DNA from: an uncultured Flavobacteriaceae bacterium
GTDB taxonomy: Bacteria; Bacteroidota; Bacteroidia; Flavobacteriales; Flavobacteriaceae
Assembly (NCBI GenBank): GCA_947500435.1
Contig: CANMRV010000002.1
Coordinates: forward strand, 620,001-684,000
Direction: 5' to 3'
DNA length: 64,000 nucleotides
Both the position numbers and the translations under genes were made by a program. Every line of letters begins with the position of its first letter. Within the stretch, counting starts at the first letter, position 1. The notes under the pieces were generated by a model. That model saw nothing but the letters and a program-made list of their open reading frames with translations. It did not search any database and was not told where the DNA came from. Positions 8,354 through 14,352 of this stretch are shown piece after piece.

Positions 8354-8881
8354 TTAGTAGTTCTTCGAATTTTCCTCAATGGTTTTTTTAAGGCTGGCAA
8401 GATTTGTTTCTTCTTGTACCTTGAGAGCACTTGACATCAAGGCCATGATAGATTTTGAGACCGCTCCATTTCCAATAGCTTTGGTACTTGAACTGATTTT
8501 TGTTTTTCCATCGACGGACTCCATAGCGAGGGTATAATCCATCTCCATAAAGTCTGAGGTAAATGTCATGGAAACAGATTTGTCCGGTACGATTTCAGTA
8601 ATGGTTTCTCGAATGGTCATCTCCTGCCCATCAGTAATAAAATGTACATCTGATACTGCGCCTACCGTATTGGGCGTACCACTCACGTGTTCAAATTTTT
8701 GAAAGCCTTCCAACCATTCCGACATTTTGGATGCATCTTGGCTAACCGCCCAAGATTCAGCTAATGGTTTGTCGACCATAATTTCACAGTCATATGACTG
8801 TTCTGATTTGATTACCCCTAAAAGGAAAAATCCGATAATCAATATGGCTAAAATTCCGAGGATGTATTTTAAAATTTTCAT
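8354..8881 (-). CDS. SRPBCC-fold (polyketide cyclase-like) protein with N-terminal membrane helix
   Basis: A 175-residue protein starting with a hydrophobic helix (YILGILAILIIGFFLLGVI), which should anchor it in the inner membrane. The rest has the SRPBCC/START pattern: EIMVDKPLAESWAVSQDASKMSEW, then alternating strands and a long C-terminal helix. Members bind hydrophobic ligands; the ligand is not predictable here. A related membrane-anchored SRPBCC protein is encoded at 52.0-52.6 kb. The gene lies between repeat copies D and G. Confidence 0.8.
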   Translation of the reverse strand: MKILKYILGILAILIIGFFLLGVIKSEQSYDCEIMVDKPLAESWAVSQDASKMSEWLEGFQKFEHVSGTPNTVGAVSDVHFITDGQEMTIRETITEIVPDKSVSMTFTSDFMEMDYTLAMESVDGKTKISSSTKAIGNGAVSKSIMALMSSALKVQEETNLASLKKTIEENSKNY

Positions 8882-8956
8882 AAGTATGATTTTTAGGTTG
8901 TTGTTTTAATAGCTTCGATTCGAATTATGTTCTGCTTTATTTAGATAGAACCAACC

Positions 8957-9050
8957 AGCAATAAGTTACTAAATTTCTAGAATAGTTGTACGTATCTAAC
9001 TGCGAGGCAGGCTATTGTGGGTCACTCGTCAGAGACGAGCGCTTGGGCGG
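8957..9050 (-). repeat. Intergenic element, copy D
   Basis: The dyad block is AGCAATAAGTTACT on the plus strand (8957-8970). The hairpin is perfect, CTCGTC-AGA-GACGAG (9025-9039), and is followed by GCGC...GGGCGG. Unlike the other copies, this one overlaps the 3' end of the upstream gene, which reads through the hairpin and stops inside the element at 9012-9014. Confidence 0.82.
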
Positions 9051-9314
9051 ACCAACACCGGCAGGGGTATGGTCTAAAAAAAGCGATGCTAACTCCGCCT
9101 CCGTTCGCTGTGCGAAAGTATCGTCTAGAAAACTTTCGTATTTCAGAATTCGGTGCTGTATTTCGATTCCGTTCTTAAAGACTTCCACGCGGCACATATA
9201 GGTATCATCTTCAAAGGTATCATAAGCCTCAACTTTTATAAGTCTTAGATTAAACTTGCGAAATCTATATTGCAACAGTTTCTTTAATAATATTTCTTGT
9301 CTAATTAAATTCAT
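9012..9314 (-). CDS. Hypothetical protein whose C-terminus is encoded by the repeat
   Basis: The start is ATG at 9314 (MNLIRQEILL); a GTG lies three codons upstream. It gives about 100 residues with a strand-rich middle (MCRVEVFKNGIEIQHRILKYE) and no signal or membrane segment. I do not recognise a family. The last roughly 18 residues (AGVGPPKRSSLTSDPQ) are encoded inside intergenic element D, so the original stop has probably been lost and replaced by a stop within the repeat. It starts 12 bases after the stop of the small gene at 9327-9587, and the two look like an operon. Confidence 0.55.
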   Translation of the reverse strand: MNLIRQEILLKKLLQYRFRKFNLRLIKVEAYDTFEDDTYMCRVEVFKNGIEIQHRILKYESFLDDTFAQRTEAELASLFLDHTPAGVGPPKRSSLTSDPQ

Positions 9315-9326
9315 TTCAAACACGTT

Positions 9327-9587
9327 CTAATCTTCTATTTTATATCTTATCCACCCGCATTCGGGAAGGTCATATCGGCTAACATCCATAATTGTTGCGA
9401 TGCCTTTTTGGGGATATTTGTATTTAAGCCTTGAGCCATGTTCATCTGATTCTAAAAAGAATAAGTTTATTCTACGGGGTTTATGTAGCTTTCTATTCCA
9501 ACATTCCCGATCTAGTTCTAATTCGCTTATATCGAGTAGAAGCTTTTTAATGGCATACCTGTCGTTGTTTCTATAAATAATTCTCAT
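9327..9587 (-). CDS. Hypothetical 86-residue protein, divergent to the SRAP gene
   Basis: The first ATG is at 9587 (MRIIYRNNDRYAIKKLL); a TTG five codons upstream falls inside an operator-like repeat and is unlikely to be used. The protein is basic and mixed alpha/beta, with no membrane segment. I do not recognise it. It is divergently arranged with the SRAP peptidase gene, sharing a 104-base promoter region that carries two identical dyads, and is followed at once by a second small gene. The context suggests joint regulation with SRAP; any role in DNA damage response is inference. Confidence 0.6.
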   Translation of the reverse strand: MRIIYRNNDRYAIKKLLLDISELELDRECWNRKLHKPRRINLFFLESDEHGSRLKYKYPQKGIATIMDVSRYDLPECGWIRYKIED

Positions 9588-9588
9588 A

Positions 9589-9620
9589 TGGAAATATTCC
9601 AATAAAATGGAAATATTCCA
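9589..9620. promoter_or_regulatory. Twin dyad, candidate operator in divergent promoter
   Basis: The 13-base sequence TGGAAATATTCCA occurs twice, at 9589-9601 and 9608-9620. Each copy has perfect five-base arms TGGAA/TTCCA around ATA. The centres are 19 bases apart, nearly two helical turns, on the same face of DNA. The repeat lies immediately before the ATG at 9587 and 72 bases before the SRAP start. A TATTTTAG (9643-9650) could be the -7 box for SRAP. No cognate regulator gene is adjacent. Confidence 0.55.
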
Positions 9621-9691
9621 AATATAAGTATCAATTTTCAGATATTTTAGACTTTAACAATTTTCATTAAATTGTCCTTTTAGACAGCGCT

Positions 9692-10471
9692 ATGTGTTAC
9701 AGTACTAGAACCACAAAGAAAATAGGTGAACTTGAAGATTACTACGAAGTTGAACGTCTTTTAGGAGAGGAGGAGGACAAGGAATTTGAACTCATTTATA
9801 ACCACGCCAACGGTTGGGCCCACCCGAATATGTGGATATTGCCACAGGAGCGAAAAGGATTTGTGATACCTGCCAAATGGGGTGTTATGCCTTCTAATGC
9901 AACGGGTGTGGACTTTAAAGAATTCTTTGCAAAAAACAGAGGAGCCTTTGGGGGATTAAACCTCAGGTGTGAGGACATTTTTACAAACTACAGATACGAA
10001 GACAATATCTACAGTAAAAGATGTGTCATTCCCGTGGATGGTTTTTTTGAACCGCATACGACCTCAGTGAAAGTTAAGGGCAAGCCCTTCAAAGTGCCGT
10101 TTTATTTTAAAAGAAGGGATGATAAGCCCATGAGTCTGGCAGGAATCTACAATATTACCAAAGACAAAATGGTCACCTTTACCATATTCACTAACAAGGC
10201 TACGCCTTTGTTTGAAGATATACACAACCAACCTAGTAATAAACATGGAGATTTTCGAAGACCGGTGGTTTTGCAAGAGGGTGATATTGAGTACTGGTTA
10301 GAAGATGGACTCGATAAAGATGAAATCGTCGATATTATGGACAATGGCTTAGAGGATGCCTATTTCGACACTTGGCCCATTAGTAAGGACCTTCACAAAA
10401 GAAATGGGGAAGGGGATAGGCCTGATATTATTGATAAAGTGGAGTACGAAGAAATTGAAATTAATTATTGA
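9692..10471 (+). CDS. SOS response-associated peptidase (SRAP, YedK/HMCES family)
   Basis: A 259-residue protein that begins MCYSTR, with the catalytic Cys2 that becomes the N-terminal nucleophile and forms a thiazolidine crosslink with abasic sites in single-stranded DNA. Other family landmarks are present: the asparagine/WG segment FVIPAKWGVMP, the PVDGFFEP loop with the active glutamate, MSLAGIYN, and FTIFTNKA followed by the IHNQPSNKHGDFRRPVVL region carrying the histidine. SRAP proteins shield abasic sites during replication. It is the only plus-strand gene of normal size in the accessory strip and shares a divergent promoter with two small genes of unknown function. Confidence 0.93.
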   Translation: MCYSTRTTKKIGELEDYYEVERLLGEEEDKEFELIYNHANGWAHPNMWILPQERKGFVIPAKWGVMPSNATGVDFKEFFAKNRGAFGGLNLRCEDIFTNYRYEDNIYSKRCVIPVDGFFEPHTTSVKVKGKPFKVPFYFKRRDDKPMSLAGIYNITKDKMVTFTIFTNKATPLFEDIHNQPSNKHGDFRRPVVLQEGDIEYWLEDGLDKDEIVDIMDNGLEDAYFDTWPISKDLHKRNGEGDRPDIIDKVEYEEIEINY

Positions 10472-10475
10472 GGTC

Positions 10476-10494
10476 TTGGGGTACTGTTACCCAA
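10476..10494. terminator. Possible terminator between convergent genes
   Basis: The sequence TTGGGGTACTGTTACCCAA forms a stem with one bulged G, followed by TATTTTTATT on the plus strand. It lies just after the SRAP stop and just before the stop of the convergent gene at 10500. Confidence 0.4.
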
Positions 10495-10499
10495 TATTT

Positions 10500-10931
10500 T
10501 TATTGCTCCACAGTCCAATTTGGATTATACTTTTCAATGATTTTATCCCTTTCTCTTTTTCTTTTTTTTGACGATTTAAAAAGTGGTATTGATACTCCCA
10601 TTTCTGCTAGTCCGATTGCTATTAAGGCCCCGCCGGCAATTGTGCTATAAGGATTTGCTTGTTCGCCAGTAAATGCGGTGGTGCCATACGCAGTTGTTAG
10701 TAGACCCAATCCGCTAAGGACTATTCCCCAGGTTTTGTTCTTTTTTCGATTTTGGTCTAATTCTAGAATATTTTGGAATTCTGTATTGAAATTGGGATCG
10801 GCTTGCATATTTGATTGGTAATCAATTCCAAACTCCTGTATTTTTTCGATTTGTTTGGTTTCCAGAGATTGACCATAAGAAAATGTTGAAAATGCGATAA
10901 AAATCGCACAAAGTATAAATCTAATATCCAT
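10500..10931 (-). CDS. Hypothetical secreted or membrane protein
   Basis: A 143-residue protein with a signal peptide (FILCAIFIAFSTFSYGQ). After a charged stretch rich in Gln/Asn comes a hydrophobic segment, TWGIVLSGLGLLTTAYGTTAF, then STIAGGALIAIGLAEMGVSI, so two membrane helices are likely. The tail is basic (KSSKKRKRERDKIIEK). I recognise no family. It faces the SRAP gene tail to tail and is separated from the gene at 11072 by 140 bases that contain a perfect 14-base palindrome. Confidence 0.6.
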   Translation of the reverse strand: MDIRFILCAIFIAFSTFSYGQSLETKQIEKIQEFGIDYQSNMQADPNFNTEFQNILELDQNRKKNKTWGIVLSGLGLLTTAYGTTAFTGEQANPYSTIAGGALIAIGLAEMGVSIPLFKSSKKRKRERDKIIEKYNPNWTVEQ

Positions 10932-10960
10932 CTGTTTTTAAATATTGGGTAACACTTGTA

Positions 10961-10974
10961 CCGATAGCTATCGG
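10961..10974. repeat. Perfect palindrome CCGATAGCTATCGG
   Basis: This 14-base perfect palindrome is embedded in GTACCGATAGCTATCGGGAG, upstream of the gene at 10500-10931. Identical or near-identical palindromes are, to my recollection, frequent between genes of Flavobacteriia, so it is probably a dispersed repeat rather than a gene-specific operator. Only one copy is seen in this window. Confidence 0.5.
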
Positions 10975-11071
10975 GAGGAATAAAAACTTACTTGTTTTCA
11001 AGATACGCTGTTACAATCTTCATTTGTGCTTTTTCAAAATTTACCTTGTTAATATCCAAATGGAATAATCA

Positions 11072-11488
11072 CTATTCTACTTTTATCATCTCCATATCCG
11101 TAAACGGAATGATATCACCTTCGAAGAATTTCAGCTTAGTCTCAGCGTCCGATGTGGTTGAAATTTTGGCTTTTGCCTTATCGAAATCTAACCAATACGT
11201 ATCATCCATGTCGGTGGCTTCATTAACACTTAGCACAACTACATTGTCTTTAATCAATTGCCAACTACCTCTGCCGTAATTGATATCTTTATGGCAGGTA
11301 TCGCAATCGGCTTTGGTACTATAATTTTGAAATTTGAAGGTGCCATCTGCATTCAATGTTAGCGTGTTAATTCCAATACGGCTCCTAAATTTAATATGTT
11401 GTCTGTAGGTTCCGGAAACATCTTCGGTCTGGGCCGAGACGCTTAGCGAAAAACTTAGGGCCAATACTACTAAAATGAGTTTTTTCAT
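11072..11488 (-). CDS. Hypothetical secreted lipocalin-like protein
   Basis: A 138-residue protein with a signal peptide (LILVVLALSFSLSVSAQ). The strand-rich pattern VSGTYRQHIKF...INTLTLNADGTFKFQ...GRGSWQLIKDNVVVLS resembles small lipocalin-like or META-like domains that measure a G-x-W strand. A CDTC pair could form a disulfide or bind a metal. Function is unknown. Its ATG overlaps the stop of the upstream gene (ATGA at 11485-11488), so the two are translationally coupled. Confidence 0.68.
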   Translation of the reverse strand: MKKLILVVLALSFSLSVSAQTEDVSGTYRQHIKFRSRIGINTLTLNADGTFKFQNYSTKADCDTCHKDINYGRGSWQLIKDNVVVLSVNEATDMDDTYWLDFDKAKAKISTTSDAETKLKFFEGDIIPFTDMEMIKVE

Positions 11489-12051
11489 TGTTTAAATTTA
11501 TTTAGTAATTCATCTTCGTTATCGGTGGTGCCATTTGCGTCTGCGTCTGTCAGACAGCCATCCATTGCACTAACTCTTGTGATTTGTCTTCCTTGTCTAA
11601 AGACTAATTTGAGGCCGTGCTCTTGTTCCCAACCACATCTGCAATTAATTTCAAGATAGATATCTTGGTCTCTGTGCGGTCTTCTTGAAAGATTTATACC
11701 ACCATACCTAAAGTGTCGAACGTGATTCCAAATTTCGTTTTGGTCTTTCATATCTATAAAAACTTGGTCAGACTCTCGAAGTACAATCTGATTCAGAAAA
11801 TCCATGCAGTTTTTATATACTAAATGTGAAATGGAATCTCTATCTTCTTTTGATTTTTGCAAGAAGGTTTTTACGGCTTGGTCTGCTTCTTCAATAAACT
11901 TGGGGTCTTCTTCAGGAAGAAACTCCCCATAATTTATTTGCATTTTTTTATGGTCAAAAAACGGAATTTCAATGGGTTCACTTCCCCACCAACCGGCGAT
12001 TTGCCCCTTTTGTTTTAATTCGCCTAGTAAGTCGCTTTTTATGGTTCTCAT
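11485..12051 (-). CDS. Hypothetical protein, DUF6985-like, coupled to downstream gene
   Basis: A 188-residue cytosolic protein. A central segment (DEEADQAVKTFLQK-type helix followed by VYKNCMDFLNQIV) and a strand-rich end (DIYLEINCRCGWEQEHGLKLV) resemble DUF6985-type proteins, some of which occur as immunity-like genes. That assignment is tentative. The C-terminus is acidic (DGCLTDADANGTTDNEDE). The stop codon overlaps the start of the secreted protein gene at 11488 by four bases. Repeat copy E lies upstream of its ATG. Confidence 0.6.
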   Translation of the reverse strand: MRTIKSDLLGELKQKGQIAGWWGSEPIEIPFFDHKKMQINYGEFLPEEDPKFIEEADQAVKTFLQKSKEDRDSISHLVYKNCMDFLNQIVLRESDQVFIDMKDQNEIWNHVRHFRYGGINLSRRPHRDQDIYLEINCRCGWEQEHGLKLVFRQGRQITRVSAMDGCLTDADANGTTDNEDELLNKFKQ

Positions 12052-12091
12052 TTTTTAGCTTTTTAGCAAGCCCGAAGCTTCTGGGGTATAT

Positions 12092-12172
12092 AGCAACAAG
12101 TTACTGTATTTCTTTAAAGGGTTGGTAGCTTACTGTTACCATCACTAGTTGCAAACTAGCGCTAGCGGGGGG
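12092..12172 (-). repeat. Intergenic element, copy E
   Basis: The dyad block AGCAACAAGTTACT (plus strand, 12092-12105) is followed by GTATTTCTTTAAA. The hairpin is CTAGTT-GCA-AACTAG (12145-12159, perfect) with the flank CGCTAGCGGGGGG, which runs directly into the stop codon of the gene at 12173. It fills the entire gap between two minus-strand genes apart from about 40 bases before the next ATG. Confidence 0.85.
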
Positions 12173-12682
12173 TTATTTTTTCAGCCCTTCTATAATTGCA
12201 CTTTTAATTTCTTTATAATGATAGGTTACGAAATACGCCCCGCTAGTAACCAAATAAATTTTGTTTTCGTCCTTCCACCACATAATTCCGCCTTTACTCA
12301 CGCAGACCTGAATTCTATTATGTTGTAAACTATCTAGTGTGCTCATAAAATCCGTTGCACAACTTTCACTTTCAAATTCCCACTCCCGAAATTCAATTTG
12401 CCATTTACCCTTCCATTTTGAGGTAATTAAATTAGAGAACTTGACATTTGTGATTAGGTCAAAATCCAAATTCGATAACTTTTCAAGCTTTTCGAATTCA
12501 GCACATTTTTCAAATTGTTTAATAAAATCTTGGTTTGGTTTTTGGGTAGTAGTATAAGAATCCGATTTAGTTTTAAATTCTAATTCCGAATTTAATGAAA
12601 CCAATGCATTCGCAAAAGAATCTTGAGCTAAAGAAGTAAAACAATTTCCGATTAGTATAAGTATCAGTAAACAGTTTCTCAT
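12173..12682 (-). CDS. Hypothetical secreted protein
   Basis: A 169-residue protein with a signal peptide (LLILILIGNCFTSLAQ). The mature part is polar, with conserved-looking strand patterns (WKGKWQIEFREWEFESE and IQVCVSKGGIMWWKDENKIYLV). I do not recognise a family. A predicted periplasmic location is all that can be said. The stop codon touches repeat copy E. The gap to the ChaN-like gene upstream is 55 bases and holds no repeat copy, so these two genes could travel or be transcribed together. Confidence 0.6.
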   Translation of the reverse strand: MRNCLLILILIGNCFTSLAQDSFANALVSLNSELEFKTKSDSYTTTQKPNQDFIKQFEKCAEFEKLEKLSNLDFDLITNVKFSNLITSKWKGKWQIEFREWEFESESCATDFMSTLDSLQHNRIQVCVSKGGIMWWKDENKIYLVTSGAYFVTYHYKEIKSAIIEGLKK

Positions 12683-12737
12683 AATGTATGGTAACGGTGA
12701 ATGATAAGAGTAGTAGTGACGAAGGAGCTATTACTTC

Positions 12738-13589
12738 TTATCTATTGTTATCATCTTTTTCAATTTTACCTGAAGCAGTTACTTTATCGGTATATAAAAT
12801 ATGTGTGTACCGATTTTGTTCTTCAGGAAATTTCTCACACAAGAACATTTCGTGAGAAAGTGTGGTGTTATAAATGTTTTCTTCTCTATCAATATCTTGA
12901 ATTTTTATTCCTGTGCCGTCGTTATTGAACATACTACCTTCACTGAATACATGGTCAATTGACATGATCTTTTTTGAATCGAAATTGGTAGTATCTTTTA
13001 ACAAGTATCCTGCAATTCTTTCTTTATCAAAATAAGGCGCAATTGAATTATGTACATTTCCTGTTAGTGTAACTATTTTGCTGTCAGGGTGTGTATTACG
13101 TATGTCATGTATTTCCATATACATAGATGAATCTCTGGGTGAGGATGGGTAATAATTATCAATGAATTTTAGAATGATTTTTTCATTTTGGATGCTATTG
13201 TAGATTAAATCAAGCATTGATACACCATTTCTACCATCAAAATTTTCTCTGCGAAAGAAATCCAATTCTTTTAATTGGGCAATTGACATCTCATTTGATA
13301 AGTTTTCCATCTGTGAAGCACGGATTTCTAAGGCTAAGACAACTTTTTTTTCAGATTCAGTTATAAGGTTACATAGACCATAGACAAATTCGGCGGGCTC
13401 TTTTGTCCCATGCATTTCTCCAACCATTATTATGTCGTAATCAGATATCTCCTTATAAACCTGCTGATTCAATTTTGAAATATCCTTAATTGGAATTGCG
13501 TTTTCTTTTAAAAAGTCAACCGGGTTAGTCACTTCTTTTTCTGCGCATGATATACAAAATAAAAGTAATAAGTAATTCAGCTTTTTCAT
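12738..13589 (-). CDS. ChaN/erythromycin-esterase-like lipoprotein
   Basis: The start is ATG at 13589 (MKKLNYLLLLFCISC); a TTG nine codons upstream is unlikely. Lipobox CISC gives a lipoprotein of about 283 residues. The DIIMVGEMHGTKEPAEFV segment is the hallmark of the EreA/ChaN-like (Tiki/TraB-related) fold, with the glutamate-histidine pair at the active site, and VTLTGNVHNS matches the second histidine region. Family members bind heme-iron or hydrolyse esters; which applies cannot be told. Repeat copy F lies upstream. Confidence 0.72.
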   Translation of the reverse strand: MKKLNYLLLLFCISCAEKEVTNPVDFLKENAIPIKDISKLNQQVYKEISDYDIIMVGEMHGTKEPAEFVYGLCNLITESEKKVVLALEIRASQMENLSNEMSIAQLKELDFFRRENFDGRNGVSMLDLIYNSIQNEKIILKFIDNYYPSSPRDSSMYMEIHDIRNTHPDSKIVTLTGNVHNSIAPYFDKERIAGYLLKDTTNFDSKKIMSIDHVFSEGSMFNNDGTGIKIQDIDREENIYNTTLSHEMFLCEKFPEEQNRYTHILYTDKVTASGKIEKDDNNR

Positions 13590-13624
13590 GTTTAATTCTT
13601 TAATTGATGATAACAATTATATAT

Positions 13625-13712
13625 AGTAACAAGTTACTATATTTCTTTCTAAACTTTCGATGGCTTAGTGTTGCCGCCACTAGTTAAAAACTAGCGGTAG
13701 CGGGGGGGGGGG
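13625..13712 (-). repeat. Intergenic element, copy F
   Basis: The dyad is perfect here: AGTAAC-AA-GTTACT on the plus strand (13625-13638). The hairpin CTAGTT-AAA-AACTAG (13680-13694) is followed by CGGTAGC and a run of eleven Gs (13702-13712). The same flank carries five or six Gs in other copies, so the homopolymer has expanded. Confidence 0.85.
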
Positions 13713-13737
13713 TAGCGAGGCTCAGCTAGAATATTCT

Positions 13738-14150
13738 TTATTTAACTGCTTCTTTCAATTCGCAATAAGCACATTTTACGGGATTAAGTTTCAAAAGTGA
13801 ATTCAGTCCAATAGTTTTTTGAGTTGGTTTTTTCTCATTAAGTACTTTAGTACTCAAAACGTAAAAAGTCCATTGGCTTAAGTCCATTGGCTTAAGTCCA
13901 TTGGGTTAATCGTTTTTTGGTCTTTACAATCTAATAAACAAAATATATAAAAGTCACTCCATCTTCTATATTTACAATCAGTTGCTGAATTATTACTTTT
14001 ATAAATAGTTCCTTTCCAATCCCAGATACAGTCATTTGCAGAAGGAATTCCTGAACTAATTGAACTACCTGCTCCCAATAAAAGAGAGTACGTATCATTC
14101 TTGCTTATTGAAACAGACCTAAGAAATTCATCAAATTCTAATCGGTTCAT
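13738..14150 (-). pseudogene. Broken SIR2-domain gene, frame lost in a 14-bp tandem repeat
   Basis: From ATG 14150 the frame reads a SIR2-type NAD-binding start (YSLLLGAGSSISSGIPSAND, followed by W-D-W-K), then a segment RRWSDFYIFCLLDCKDQKT, and stops at 13878 inside three copies of a 14-base repeat. Removing one copy restores a continuous 132-residue frame ending QKTIGLNSLLKLNPVKCAY at the stop at 13738; the arithmetic is exact (413 minus 14 bases gives 133 codons). SIR2-domain proteins are usually several hundred residues long and many act in antiphage defence. This is therefore an internally deleted remnant that later also lost its frame. Confidence 0.72.
13866..13907. repeat. 14-bp tandem repeat, three copies
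   Basis: AAGTCCATTGGCTT occurs at 13866-13879 and 13880-13893, and a third copy with one change (AAGTCCATTGGGTT) at 13894-13907. The repeat lies inside the SIR2-type remnant; 14 is not a multiple of three, so copy number decides the reading frame. Confidence 0.95.
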
Positions 14151-14272
14151 ATGGTTTTTTCGTATGGAGACAATAATTGTATATTCTTACTATGCGTACT
14201 GCAATGTAACTAATCTAAAGAAATAAAATCGTACAAATACCGATGAAAGCCTGTCATAAAAAGGTCAGTAGC

Positions 14273-14318
14273 GGTTGGCTGTTAGCTGTTGGCTATTGGA
14301 AGTTGGAAGTTGGAAAGT
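14273..14318. repeat. Low-complexity GTTGG-rich stretch
   Basis: This stretch of degenerate short repeats (GGTTGGCTGTTAGCTGTTGG, then GGAAGTTGGAAGTTGGAAAG) lies between the polyol dehydrogenase stop and the SIR2 remnant. I see no gene in the 14151-14352 gap. It may mark the border of the repeat-punctuated strip. Confidence 0.6.
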
Positions 14319-14352
14319 TTGATTATTTGATTTCTGGATAGTTGGAATTTGG

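Noticed and set aside
3780..13712. Interpretation of the intergenic elements as classical integron attC sites.
   Set aside because: The copies lack the paired RYYYAAC and GTTRRRY core sites and no integron integrase is in the window; a different mechanism would be needed.
3780..13712. Interpretation of the element hairpins as simple transcription terminators.
   Set aside because: On the coding strand the stems are not followed by T-runs, and a second conserved end far from the hairpin would be unexplained.
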